This document shows positions 1 through 7,320 of a stretch of 8,704 bases of DNA, one piece after another. How positions within the stretch are numbered: the first letter of the stretch is position 1; the number at the start of each line of letters is the position of its first letter. The position numbers and the translations under genes are program-made. The stretch is from an uncultured Clostridia bacterium. GTDB taxonomy: Bacteria > Bacillota > Clostridia > Oscillospirales > Ruminococcaceae. A model generated the notes under the pieces. The model was not told the DNA's origin and ran no database searches. It saw nothing but the letters and a program-made list of their open reading frames with translations. The stretch lies in contig CALBJC010000093.1 of the NCBI GenBank assembly GCA_937892655.1, positions 1 through 8,704 on the forward strand, given 5' to 3'.

Positions 1-58
1 GCTGGCTTACAGCTTTATGGAAGCTGTGAATTAAGATAGGTGCTTTATACTCTATCAT
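1..58 (-). CDS. 5' end of an unidentified divergent gene (partial)
   Basis: Reading leftward, an ATG at 58-56 opens a frame with no stop to the window edge, giving MIEYKAPILIHSFHKAVSQ (19 residues). A good Shine-Dalgarno sequence, GAGGTG, lies at 64-69 (read on the minus strand) a few bases before the ATG, and an extended -10 promoter lies further upstream at 88-116. These signals together make a real gene start likely. Nineteen residues are too few to name a family. Its head-to-head position with a sugar isomerase/dehydrogenase operon, with palindromes between the two promoters, is the usual arrangement of a local transcription regulator (AraC or similar), but that is inference from context only. 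Confidence 0.6.
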   Translation of the reverse strand, partial: MIEYKAPILIHSFHKAVSQ

Positions 59-87
59 TTTCTCACCTCGTTTTTAATGCTGATCTC

Positions 88-116
88 ATTGTAGCATACA
101 ATGCGTGAATTTGCAA
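88..116 (-). promoter_or_regulatory. Promoter of the leftward divergent gene
   Basis: On the minus strand a -35 TTGCAA (forward 111-116) is separated by exactly 17 bases from a -10 TACAAT (forward 88-93). A TG lies one base upstream of the -10, making it an extended -10 element. Transcription would start near 81, about 23 bases before the ATG at 58. The -35 hexamer overlaps the palindrome at 112-127 and the spacer contains the palindrome at 94-104, so a protein bound to either would block this promoter. That suggests autoregulation (inference). Confidence 0.6.
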
Positions 117-127
117 TACATATTGCA
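94..127. promoter_or_regulatory. Pair of palindromes, probable operator
   Basis: Two inverted repeats sit in the divergent intergenic region: GCAT-ACA-ATGC at 94-104, and TGCAATA-CA-TATTGCA at 112-127 with perfect 7-bp arms. Their centres are about 20.5 bp apart, close to two helical turns, so two dimers could bind the same DNA face. They cover the -35 and spacer of the leftward promoter. The second palindrome is centred about 55 bp upstream of the predicted rightward start, a usual place for an activator. Binding by the product of the divergent gene is a guess. Confidence 0.4.
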
Positions 128-138
128 TAAATTAACAA

Positions 139-167
139 TGGTAATGTAAATTATGTTGTGGTAGAAT
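139..167 (+). promoter_or_regulatory. Promoter of the isomerase-oxidoreductase operon
   Basis: An extended -10, TGG-TAGAAT, occupies 159-167 with TAGAAT at 162-167. The -35 position at 17-bp spacing (139-144, TGGTAA) is poor. A better hexamer, TTAACA at 132-137, is 24 bases away and too distant. A weak -35 with an extended -10 and an upstream palindrome fits an activator-dependent promoter. Transcription would begin near 174, with the GAGGGGG ribosome-binding site at 182-188. Confidence 0.45.
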
Positions 168-195
168 AAAGATAACAAATAGAGGGGGTTATTCT

Positions 196-1014
196 ATGAG
201 CTTTAAATTTGCGGCATTTGCTGATGAAGCTGACGGCAGACTTGACGGTCAGATAAAGGCGATGCTCGATAACGGTGTTGAATATCTTGAAATACGTGGT
301 GTTGACGGTCAGAATATTTCTGAAATAACATCAGATAAAGCAAAGGAAATTAAAGAGAAATTAGCGGCAAACGGTCTTGCAGTATGGTCACTCGGCTCAC
401 CTTTTGGCAAAATGGGTATGGGCGACGGCTTTGAAGAGCATCTTGAGAGCTTCAAGCGCGGACTTGAAAACGCTGATATTTTGGGTGCTAAGCATATCAG
501 AATGTTCAGCTTTTATGTGCCTTCAGGCGATGAGGCTAGATACAAGGATAAGGTTTTTGAAAGGCTCTCAAAATTCGTTGAGGCTTCAAAGCAGAGCGAT
601 GTTATCCTCTGTCACGAAAACGAAAAGGGCATTTATGGCGATATGGCAGTAAGATGCCTTGAAATTCACAAGGAATTCAAGGAGTTAAGAGCCGTATTTG
701 ACCCTGCAAACTTTGTTCAGTGTGGTCAGGATACAATAAAAGCGTGGGAGATGCTCTCACCTTACGTTGAGTATATGCATATTAAAGACGCTCTTGCAGA
801 CGGCTCGGTTGTTCCTGCGGGTGAAGGTATCGGAAATTTAAAATACCTTATTTCAAACTACAAGGGTACAGTTTTGACATTAGAGCCACACCTTTCGGTT
901 TTTGACGGCTTTGATAAGCTCGAAGAAGCTGAAAAAACTCAGATGAAATTTACATATCCATCATCTCAGGCAGCATTCAAGGCAGCCTGCGATGCACTCA
1001 GAAAGCTTTTATAA
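196..1014 (+). CDS. Sugar phosphate isomerase/epimerase-like TIM-barrel protein
   Basis: A 272-residue protein of the xylose-isomerase-like TIM-barrel superfamily (AP endonuclease 2 fold), probably a cytosolic metal-dependent sugar isomerase or epimerase. Candidate metal ligands fall in the expected order at strand ends: Glu141 in HENEKG, Asp169 in FDPAN, His195 in MHIKD and Glu230 in TLEPH. The spacings (28, 26 and 35) closely resemble the Glu-Asp-His-Glu set of ketose 3-epimerases such as D-psicose 3-epimerase. The length is normal for the family and no domain is missing. The ATG follows GAGGGGG by seven bases. The oxidoreductase gene begins 12 bases downstream, so both are surely co-transcribed and probably act on the same sugar or inositol-type compound. 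Inosose dehydratase and hydroxypyruvate isomerase share this fold, so the exact reaction is open. Confidence 0.85.
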   Translation: MSFKFAAFADEADGRLDGQIKAMLDNGVEYLEIRGVDGQNISEITSDKAKEIKEKLAANGLAVWSLGSPFGKMGMGDGFEEHLESFKRGLENADILGAKHIRMFSFYVPSGDEARYKDKVFERLSKFVEASKQSDVILCHENEKGIYGDMAVRCLEIHKEFKELRAVFDPANFVQCGQDTIKAWEMLSPYVEYMHIKDALADGSVVPAGEGIGNLKYLISNYKGTVLTLEPHLSVFDGFDKLEEAEKTQMKFTYPSSQAAFKAACDALRKLL

Positions 1015-1026
1015 GGAGAAAATTTT

Positions 1027-2142
1027 ATGAAAAAAGTAAGACTTGGTATCATTGGCCTTGGTAATATGGGCAGCGGTCATTTTTACAATGTATTCGGCGG
1101 CAAATGCCCTTCAGTTGAAGTGGCAGCAGTTTGTGACATTAACCCTGACAAGATGGAAAAGGCAAAGGAGCATCCAGAAGTAAAGTGCTTTACAGACTAC
1201 AAGGAGCTTTTAGACAGCGGTCTTGTTGACGCTGTTCTTATCGCTGTTCCACACTATGACCACCCTACTATCGCTATTGAAGCCTTCAAAAGAGGCATTA
1301 ACGTTTTAACAGAAAAGCCTGCAGGCGTTTATGCAAGACAGGTAAGAGAAATGAACGAGGCTGCAGAAAAATCAGGCGTTAAGTTTGGTATTATGTTCAA
1401 CCAGCGTACAAACCCTATGTTTGCAAAGGCTCGTGAGATAGTTCAGAGCGGTGAGCTCGGCGAGCTTAAGAGAATGGTATGGATCATAACAAACTGGTAT
1501 CGTACTCAGGCTTACTATAATTCAGGCAGCTGGAGAGCAACCTGGAATGGCGAAGGCGGTGGCGTGCTTTTAAATCAGGCACCGCACAACCTCGATTTAT
1601 GGCAGTGGATCTTTGGTATGCCAAAGAGAATAAGAGCGTTCTGCGAATTCGGCAAATACCACAATATCGACGTTGAAGATGATGTTACTATCTTTGGTGA
1701 ATACGAAAACGGCGCTACTGCTACATTTATCACAACAACCGGTGACGCCTGCGGTACAAACAGACTTGAAATCACAGGCGATAAGGGCAAGATAGTTATT
1801 GAGCACGGCAAGCTTAGCTGGTGGAAACTAAATACCCCAGAAAGAGAATTCTGCTTTACATCAAAGGAAGGTTTTTCTACCCCTGGTAACACCTACGAAG
1901 AATTTACAGCACCTGAGCCTGAAGGACACCCTGAGGTACTCGAAGCGTTTGCGCAGTCAATTTTAAATGATACTCCTATGATTGCAAGAGGCGAAGAGGG
2001 CTTAAACTCACTTTCAATCTCAAATGCCGCTTACCTTTCAACCTGGACAAACGACTGGGCAGAAATTCCAACAGCTGAAGAAGAATTTGAAAAGTATTTA
2101 AATAAGCTTTGCGAAAACGAAAAAGTGTCAAAAAAAGCATAA
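1027..2142 (+). CDS. Gfo/Idh/MocA family NAD(P)-dependent oxidoreductase
   Basis: A 371-residue cytosolic dehydrogenase. Residues 1-120 form a Rossmann domain with the dinucleotide loop GLGNMG at 10-15 and an acidic residue, Asp37, at the end of the second strand, which usually favours NAD over NADP. The family signature EKP lies at 96-98, Lys97 being the conserved active-site lysine. The C-terminal alpha/beta domain begins near 125 and includes a glycine run at 177-179 and the conserved His187 and Asp190 in HNLD. Members reversibly oxidise hydroxyl groups of sugars, inositols or glycosides. The ATG lies eight bases after GGAG (1015-1018), which follows the stop of the upstream isomerase; this tight spacing indicates one operon. 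Pairing with a TIM-barrel isomerase recurs in inositol and rare-sugar catabolic loci (general knowledge). The substrate is not determinable here. Confidence 0.88.
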   Translation: MKKVRLGIIGLGNMGSGHFYNVFGGKCPSVEVAAVCDINPDKMEKAKEHPEVKCFTDYKELLDSGLVDAVLIAVPHYDHPTIAIEAFKRGINVLTEKPAGVYARQVREMNEAAEKSGVKFGIMFNQRTNPMFAKAREIVQSGELGELKRMVWIITNWYRTQAYYNSGSWRATWNGEGGGVLLNQAPHNLDLWQWIFGMPKRIRAFCEFGKYHNIDVEDDVTIFGEYENGATATFITTTGDACGTNRLEITGDKGKIVIEHGKLSWWKLNTPEREFCFTSKEGFSTPGNTYEEFTAPEPEGHPEVLEAFAQSILNDTPMIARGEEGLNSLSISNAAYLSTWTNDWAEIPTAEEEFEKYLNKLCENEKVSKKA

Positions 2143-2181
2143 CCGCTCACGTTGAAAGCCTTGAAACCATTCGTGAGCGGT
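2142..2181 (+). other. Hairpin at the 3' end of the oxidoreductase mRNA
   Basis: A perfect 10-bp inverted repeat, ACCGCTCACG (2142-2151) and CGTGAGCGGT (2172-2181), encloses a 20-base loop and begins on the last base of the stop codon. The loop holds a tandem repeat, TTGAAA-GCC-TTGAAA. No T-run follows, so it is not a standard intrinsic terminator. It may block 3' exonucleases or bind a protein; the role is unknown. Confidence 0.6.
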
Positions 2182-2190
2182 GGAAAGTAA

Positions 2191-2217
2191 GATGGTAAAA
2201 GCTTACCATCGTGTTTT
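2191..2217 (+). terminator. Possible weak terminator hairpin
   Basis: GATGGTAA (2191-2198) pairs perfectly with TTACCATC (2203-2210) around an AAGC tetraloop, followed by GTGTTTT. The short T-run and modest G+C make this a weak terminator for the rightward operon, upstream of the much stronger one at 2279-2311. A competing pairing, GTAAG (2187-2191) with CTTAC (2202-2206), overlaps it. Confidence 0.45.
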
Positions 2218-2278
2218 AAGAAAAATTGCACATCATATTCTTACCTCTTAAAAACGCATATATACTTCCAAAAACCGC

Positions 2279-2311
2279 AAAAACTCCGCAGATTTATTCT
2301 GCGGAGTTTTT
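2279..2311. terminator. Strong bidirectional intrinsic terminator
   Basis: AAAAACTCCGCAG (2279-2291) and CTGCGGAGTTTTT (2299-2311) form a perfect 13-bp stem with a 7-base loop. Rightward, the T-run continues TTTTTGTTTTATTT; leftward, it reads TTTTTGCGGTTTTT. The stem ends four bases from the stop codon of the leftward dockerin gene (stop at 2315-2317), so it should end both convergent transcription units. Confidence 0.9.
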
Positions 2312-2314
2312 GTT

Positions 2315-5300
2315 TTATTTGAGTGTTACATTCCATTTTGAAACATACTGATAAAGTAATACTACATCGGCAATATTTATTTTGCCATCACCCGTTACAT
2401 CGGCTGATTGCTCAAATATCAAAACATTCCATCTTGATACGCTCTGATACAGCATTACAACATCCTGAAGATTCACCTTTTTATCGCAGTTTACATCACC
2501 GTTTACTATATCTTTAAACGCAGGATGAATTATGTAGCCGCATTCTGTACAAACCTCGGCGGTATCATTTGTAGCCTCGCCGCTGCTTGTATGAGATTTT
2601 CTCCCAAATTCAGTTTTGCAGGTATCGCAAATCTGCCAATGCTCTGTTTTTGAATACTCAAATTTTGCACTGCTGTGAGGGAGTATATCAACATCAGTAT
2701 AATCAAGCTGTATCTTACAGCGTGAACAGATGTGACTGTCAAAGCCCGCTGTTGTGCAGGTAGGATACTTTCTTATATAGGTTGTAAAATCGTGAGTACA
2801 GCTCTCATTATACTCATTGATAATAAGATTTCCCCTTGTGGTTTCTCTGTCAAGAGTTGTATCTGCTGAAAATGTAATATAATCTGTCCAAGCGTCATTT
2901 AAGTAACAGATACCCGCTACACTGTCAATGCCGCTTATATCATGCTCACCTGTTGTTACAAAACGCTTTGTTACTACCATACCGTTTTCACCCGCTGAGA
3001 ACGACTTTGAAAAATCAAAGGTAAATACAACAGACACTTTTTCAAGATAATAATCATAATAGCAGGAATATTCAACGCCTACAACAGATGTATTTAAGTT
3101 TTGAGGGTCATAGATAATTCTGCTTGTGCCCGGTACTGCTATATCTGTACCGTCATAGTAAATAGTTGCAGCGCTACCCGGCTTTGAATTACCGATAGCT
3201 GAAATATCAGTACTTGTAGCCTTCATAGTTTCATAAGCTATCTGCACACGGTTACTTGGATGACTGCCAAAATATCCCTCATCAGCGCTTTTTGGGATAA
3301 CTACTTTATTGTATCTGAGCGCTGTATAATTCTGCAAGGACGGCTGAATACCATAATAATTTTCATCATCACTGCCATAGATAACAACGGGCATATCGTC
3401 ATTCATAATACCGTAAAAGCTACCCTGCGCTGTTATCACCTTATTTTCATATTCATCAAAGGTTGAAATGAAGTTTGGCGATAAAACCGATGCAGATTTA
3501 TTTGCATTAGGTTCAGTTGAAATATATGAGGTTTCGCTGTAAAGTGATGATTTATTATGAGGAGTTTGAGATGCAAAAACGACATGGGCGTTTGCATTTA
3601 AAAGCTCACTGCCCGTATAGTAAGCCTTCCACGAAACGTTGTTTATAAGCTCTGCTGATGATAAGGTATTAAGAGGTGATATATCATTGCCGTGAGCGTC
3701 AATAATCTTTACATTCTTATCGCCGTTGAAATCAAGAGTATATGTAAGATAGGTTTTATCACTTTCAGAGGTATCCTCAAGATCATAGATGAGGTTTTGA
3801 ACCAAAGGCGCTACGGGCTTTTTGGTAACTGCCAAAGGTAATTTATCATTACCAAAATAATGAACCTGTTCATCACTCCACAGATATACTGTTGTACCCG
3901 GTATCGCCAAACTCTTTACTTTATCATAATCGTAGGTAAATACAGCGTCATCCTTGATATACAGCTTTGATTTTGAAAGAGATGTTAAATCTATATTATT
4001 ATTCTGACAGTTTTGAAGTAAAACATTGTCTGCATATTCAAAATGCGCTATTTCCTTTTCAGCGCCGCCGAGTGGCACCAGGTTTGCAACCATTCTTACA
4101 TCTGAAATGCTTGTAACGGTTTTGCCGTCAATCACACCCTGATTTGCCCTGCCATCAAACATAAAGAAGGTTGTATACATTGTCTGTGATGAAGTAAGGT
4201 TTTCACCTACAATTCTTACACCGTCCGAAATATGGAAAATTTCAAGCCAGCCGTTTTTGATTTCCTTTGTTATTTTATCAGGCGCAATACCTGAGATATT
4301 CTGAAGATGAGTTGATATATTCTGAGTTGAACAATGGGTATATACGTTACCTGATGATATATCATTTTTGCCATACTGGAAATTCCAGCAGTAGTCAAAC
4401 TCGTTACCTACAAACAATGAGTTACCTTCATAGTTTAATCGAAAACCGTTTGTAAACTGCGTAAACTCTACCCAGTTGCCTCTGAAGGTTGAGTTTACAA
4501 GGTCAGTATCGTAAAACATATACGCATACGCCACGCCTGCGCCGTAGTCAGCACAGCTACCCGTTGTATACTCATGGCGGATAACGGAATTTTTGAAGAT
4601 ACATCTTTTCATAAAGCCATGGTAGTTATACTGTGCCAAGCCCTTTTCGATGATTACTCTGTCAAAGGTACATTCTTCAAATGCGGCGTTGAAATAGCTC
4701 ATACGATAACCGCTGAATGTAAAATCCTTGAAATTCACCTGATAGAAAATGCTACCGTTTTCTTTATCTACAGAGCCGATATTGCCCGGTGAATAATTTA
4801 CGTTGATAAAATAGCCGCCGATAGCCTCGTTATCATTACTGCTCTGAACAAAGCCACCACACTGCCTTGCCTCAGAATTGTTTATATCAATTGAAAAGCC
4901 ACCGCCTACGAGGTTGTAGTTCTGGTCAGTCTTGCCGCCGCCAGAAACAACGCGGTAGGTTTTACCGCCTCTTAAAAGAATAGGGGTTGTGATATTATAT
5001 GTTCCGTCAACGCAGAGGATATCCCCCGTTCTTGCGATAGTATCAAAGGCTTTCTGAATGTATGTACTGTCACTTCTCATATCATCAGGGGTAGCACCAA
5101 AATCAGAAAGATAAACTATATTCCTGCCGTTTTTTATATCGTTGTAATACTGACGGTAAACACTTATGAGTGACGCCTCATCAGCACCTACCTTACCGAA
5201 AGTGGCATAGCCTAAGGTTTCATTATTATCAGGATCAAAAAAGCAGGATAGGTCTATACGCTGATTTGCAACGGGATCATAGAAGATACAAGCCTCTTTT

Positions 5301-6802
5301 GAAGTCTGCTTTGAAAGATAGTATTTTTTGCCCCAGTCAGCACTCTGACCGTTATCACGAAGATTTATACCATCATCAAAGATTTCATCCTTTTTGAAGC
5401 TGTCAATCTTATATGAGTTATCTGCAACCTGAATATTTACATAGCCTTTCTGTCGGTTTTCTATTTTACCGCTGTTGAAGGTAAATAAAATGGTATCAGT
5501 CATATCCTTTTCTTCAAAACGGCATTGTGTAAGCGTAACACCATGCCATAAAACTATGATTCTTGAATAGTTATAGTCTGACATCTTGTTGAAGGTAGAT
5601 TCAGGCTGATTTGTATACTTTGACCTTCTGATAACATAGGTATTCTCGCCCTTGTTTTGTGCGCTGTATGGCTCAAGACCAAACGATTCAAACATTGAGG
5701 CTAAATCGCTGTATGTATTATCCCTGAAAAGACAGTTTGTTACCGCAACGCCCGTTACATTAGGATTATAAAACTCAATATTATAAACATGGTCAAAGGT
5801 ACAGTTTGAATAGCTGAGCGCTCCGTTATCAACAGTAGCGTGGTTATCAAAATAATAGTTTTCAAGGTAGTTATTATTGAATACCGTCAGATTTGCACCA
5901 AGACCCGTTGTAAAAAGCGGCAATTCATAATGACCATCCTTTTTGAGAATACCGCCATAGAAGTAGTTATTATAGATATAGCAGTCGATAAAATGAGTTC
6001 CGTTGAAAACTACCTTTGTAGGACCTACGGTATTATTACAGATACGGGAACACATATGCCCCTTGAGCCCTGAAAAAGGCGCATAGAAGCCTGAAAACGA
6101 ACAGTTTGAAATGGTAAACCATGAAATGTTCATTCCCTGAAAAGCGTGGTAATTATCACACGCTTCAGTTTTAGGATTTAGGATATTATCCATAATAGTC
6201 TGCGCTGAAGAGGTTGTTTTGAATTTATCGTTTGCATCCTTTACAACAAAGGCGATATCGGTAATTGAGCCACCGCTGTAGTAGGTCTGATTTGTACCTG
6301 CTTTGAAAAGGGCTGTATCTTCATTCTTCTCGCATACAAATACAGTTTGGCCATAAACACCATTGAGGGTAAAGCCGCCCCACACCTTGATTGTTCCGCC
6401 AAAGTAATAAACGCCCGGTTCTATTCTGATTTCGGTTGAATCAGAATTTACCTCCTGCAAAATTGCATACTCAAGCATATCGGTATAGTCATAGTCTGCC
6501 CCTGCGTTTTCAGAACCCGCAAAAAGCCTTGTACCGTTTTCATCCTTTGCCCAGATATAGTCTGACGGAAATGACATATACTCGCAATAGTCAAACTCAA
6601 CGTTATTTGTATCATTTTCCTTACAAGCGCCTACGCTGTCAACAGTACCATAGGTTATAACCCCGTCATTAGGGTCATAATCAATAGACAGGGTATTTTC
6701 AGCATCAGAATATGCGGCGCTGACAACGGGCAAAGGCATCGTAAATCCGCTTGCCGCCATAACCGACGCTACAGCAACACAAAGAAACCTTTTAAAACTC
6801 AT
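2315..6802 (-). CDS. Large secreted dockerin protein with two parallel beta-helix regions
   Basis: An exported protein of 1495 residues. An upstream in-frame ATG (6823) has no ribosome-binding site, whereas the ATG at 6802-6800 follows GAGGAG (6812-6817), so the latter is chosen. Residues 1-29 are a signal peptide with likely cleavage after VSA29. Two pectate-lyase-like parallel beta-helix regions follow (about 100-470 and 560-950). The second opens with DFGATPDD, the typical start of the pectate lyase superfamily/rhamnogalacturonase-type domain, and rung motifs of the form N/E-C-x-F recur. Residues about 1000-1330 are unassigned, probably beta-sandwich modules. A Cys/His-rich module (1335-1421) carries three CxxC pairs. 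A type I dockerin (1435-1495) has two calcium loops, Asp1436-Asp1447 and Asp1468-Asp1479. The dockerin implies attachment to a cohesin scaffold at the cell surface; the helices suggest polysaccharide binding, lysis or hydrolysis. No catalytic residues could be identified. It stands alone between its own promoter and terminator. Confidence 0.88.
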   Translation of the reverse strand: MSFKRFLCVAVASVMAASGFTMPLPVVSAAYSDAENTLSIDYDPNDGVITYGTVDSVGACKENDTNNVEFDYCEYMSFPSDYIWAKDENGTRLFAGSENAGADYDYTDMLEYAILQEVNSDSTEIRIEPGVYYFGGTIKVWGGFTLNGVYGQTVFVCEKNEDTALFKAGTNQTYYSGGSITDIAFVVKDANDKFKTTSSAQTIMDNILNPKTEACDNYHAFQGMNISWFTISNCSFSGFYAPFSGLKGHMCSRICNNTVGPTKVVFNGTHFIDCYIYNNYFYGGILKKDGHYELPLFTTGLGANLTVFNNNYLENYYFDNHATVDNGALSYSNCTFDHVYNIEFYNPNVTGVAVTNCLFRDNTYSDLASMFESFGLEPYSAQNKGENTYVIRRSKYTNQPESTFNKMSDYNYSRIIVLWHGVTLTQCRFEEKDMTDTILFTFNSGKIENRQKGYVNIQVADNSYKIDSFKKDEIFDDGINLRDNGQSADWGKKYYLSKQTSKEACIFYDPVANQRIDLSCFFDPDNNETLGYATFGKVGADEASLISVYRQYYNDIKNGRNIVYLSDFGATPDDMRSDSTYIQKAFDTIARTGDILCVDGTYNITTPILLRGGKTYRVVSGGGKTDQNYNLVGGGFSIDINNSEARQCGGFVQSSNDNEAIGGYFINVNYSPGNIGSVDKENGSIFYQVNFKDFTFSGYRMSYFNAAFEECTFDRVIIEKGLAQYNYHGFMKRCIFKNSVIRHEYTTGSCADYGAGVAYAYMFYDTDLVNSTFRGNWVEFTQFTNGFRLNYEGNSLFVGNEFDYCWNFQYGKNDISSGNVYTHCSTQNISTHLQNISGIAPDKITKEIKNGWLEIFHISDGVRIVGENLTSSQTMYTTFFMFDGRANQGVIDGKTVTSISDVRMVANLVPLGGAEKEIAHFEYADNVLLQNCQNNNIDLTSLSKSKLYIKDDAVFTYDYDKVKSLAIPGTTVYLWSDEQVHYFGNDKLPLAVTKKPVAPLVQNLIYDLEDTSESDKTYLTYTLDFNGDKNVKIIDAHGNDISPLNTLSSAELINNVSWKAYYTGSELLNANAHVVFASQTPHNKSSLYSETSYISTEPNANKSASVLSPNFISTFDEYENKVITAQGSFYGIMNDDMPVVIYGSDDENYYGIQPSLQNYTALRYNKVVIPKSADEGYFGSHPSNRVQIAYETMKATSTDISAIGNSKPGSAATIYYDGTDIAVPGTSRIIYDPQNLNTSVVGVEYSCYYDYYLEKVSVVFTFDFSKSFSAGENGMVVTKRFVTTGEHDISGIDSVAGICYLNDAWTDYITFSADTTLDRETTRGNLIINEYNESCTHDFTTYIRKYPTCTTAGFDSHICSRCKIQLDYTDVDILPHSSAKFEYSKTEHWQICDTCKTEFGRKSHTSSGEATNDTAEVCTECGYIIHPAFKDIVNGDVNCDKKVNLQDVVMLYQSVSRWNVLIFEQSADVTGDGKINIADVVLLYQYVSKWNVTLK

Positions 6803-6842
6803 CAGTATCTTCTCCTCATACATAATTTCACTACATAATTAA

Positions 6843-6871
6843 ATTTTACTACATCATATTTTATATGTCAA
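6843..6871 (-). promoter_or_regulatory. Near-consensus promoter of the dockerin gene
   Basis: Read on the minus strand, a perfect -35 TTGACA (forward 6866-6871) is followed after exactly 17 bases by a -10 TAAAAT (forward 6843-6848), five of six matches to consensus. Transcription would start near 6836 and give a leader of about 34 bases before the ATG at 6802, containing the GAGGAG site. This is the best sigma-A-type promoter in the window, so the gene is probably expressed without an activator. Confidence 0.8.
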
Positions 6872-6901
6872 TAAATCTTAACTCTTCTATACAGTTTGAT
6901 A

Positions 6902-6930
6902 TTGATTTGTAATCATTTGTGGTATATAAT
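6902..6930 (+). promoter_or_regulatory. Promoter of the lipoprotein gene
   Basis: TTGATT (6902-6907), 17 bases, then a perfect TATAAT (6925-6930). The expected start lies near 6936-6938, at or inside the GGAGG ribosome-binding site (6937-6941), so the mRNA leader is extremely short. The -35 elements of this promoter and the divergent dockerin promoter are 30 bp apart. Confidence 0.7.
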
Positions 6931-6948
6931 ATATGCGGAGGAATTGAT

Positions 6949-7320
6949 ATGAAAAAATTGTTTGCTTTATTTATCGTTGCCCTTTTAAGCGCTATGATGC
7001 TATGTTCATGCGGCAAAACTGATTACAGCCAGTACAGCTTTACTGACAAAAGCTTTGTAAGGCAAACCGAGGCTGACTCTGAAACTATCAGGTTTTGTTC
7101 AGATGGAACATTTACATACTCCTGCGCTTGCGGAAGCCCCGTTGATGACTATGACCTTGTTGAAAAATATTCTTATAATGAAGAAAACTCAACTATCACT
7201 CTTTCATACCAGATGAAGCCGGAAAATGCAGTTACAAAAATCAAGATAATTGAGTATACTGATACTTCTATTACTCTTGATTTTAACGGAGAGATAAGAT
7301 TATTCACAATTGATGAATAA
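6949..7320 (+). CDS. Small putative lipoprotein
   Basis: A 123-residue protein with a lipoprotein signal peptide: MKKL, a hydrophobic stretch to about residue 18, then lipobox L-C-S-C with the lipidated Cys21. The mature part is small and rich in polar beta-strand-like sequence (for example TITLSYQM and SITLDFNGEIRLF), suggesting a compact beta-barrel or lipocalin-like fold on the outer face of the membrane. Further cysteines are at 50, 59 and 61. The ATG at 6949 is preferred because GGAGG (6937-6941) lies seven bases before it; an upstream in-frame GTG at 6919 precedes the -10 box and would not be transcribed. It has its own promoter and no clear terminator. The family is not recognised, and function is unknown. 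Confidence 0.75.
   Translation: MKKLFALFIVALLSAMMLCSCGKTDYSQYSFTDKSFVRQTEADSETIRFCSDGTFTYSCACGSPVDDYDLVEKYSYNEENSTITLSYQMKPENAVTKIKIIEYTDTSITLDFNGEIRLFTIDE

Noticed and set aside
1575..1892. Antisense open frames within the oxidoreductase gene.
   Set aside because: They lie wholly inside a well-supported coding region, have no ribosome-binding site and no recognisable protein features.
6803..6823. Upstream ATG at 6823-6821 as the start of the dockerin gene, adding seven residues.
   Set aside because: It has no ribosome-binding site, while GAGGAG lies between the two ATGs and serves the one at 6802; the signal peptide also begins properly there.
6903..6915. Small palindrome TGATT-TGT-AATCA overlapping the -35 of the lipoprotein promoter, as an operator.
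   Set aside because: Five-base AT-rich arms are too weak to support without conservation data.
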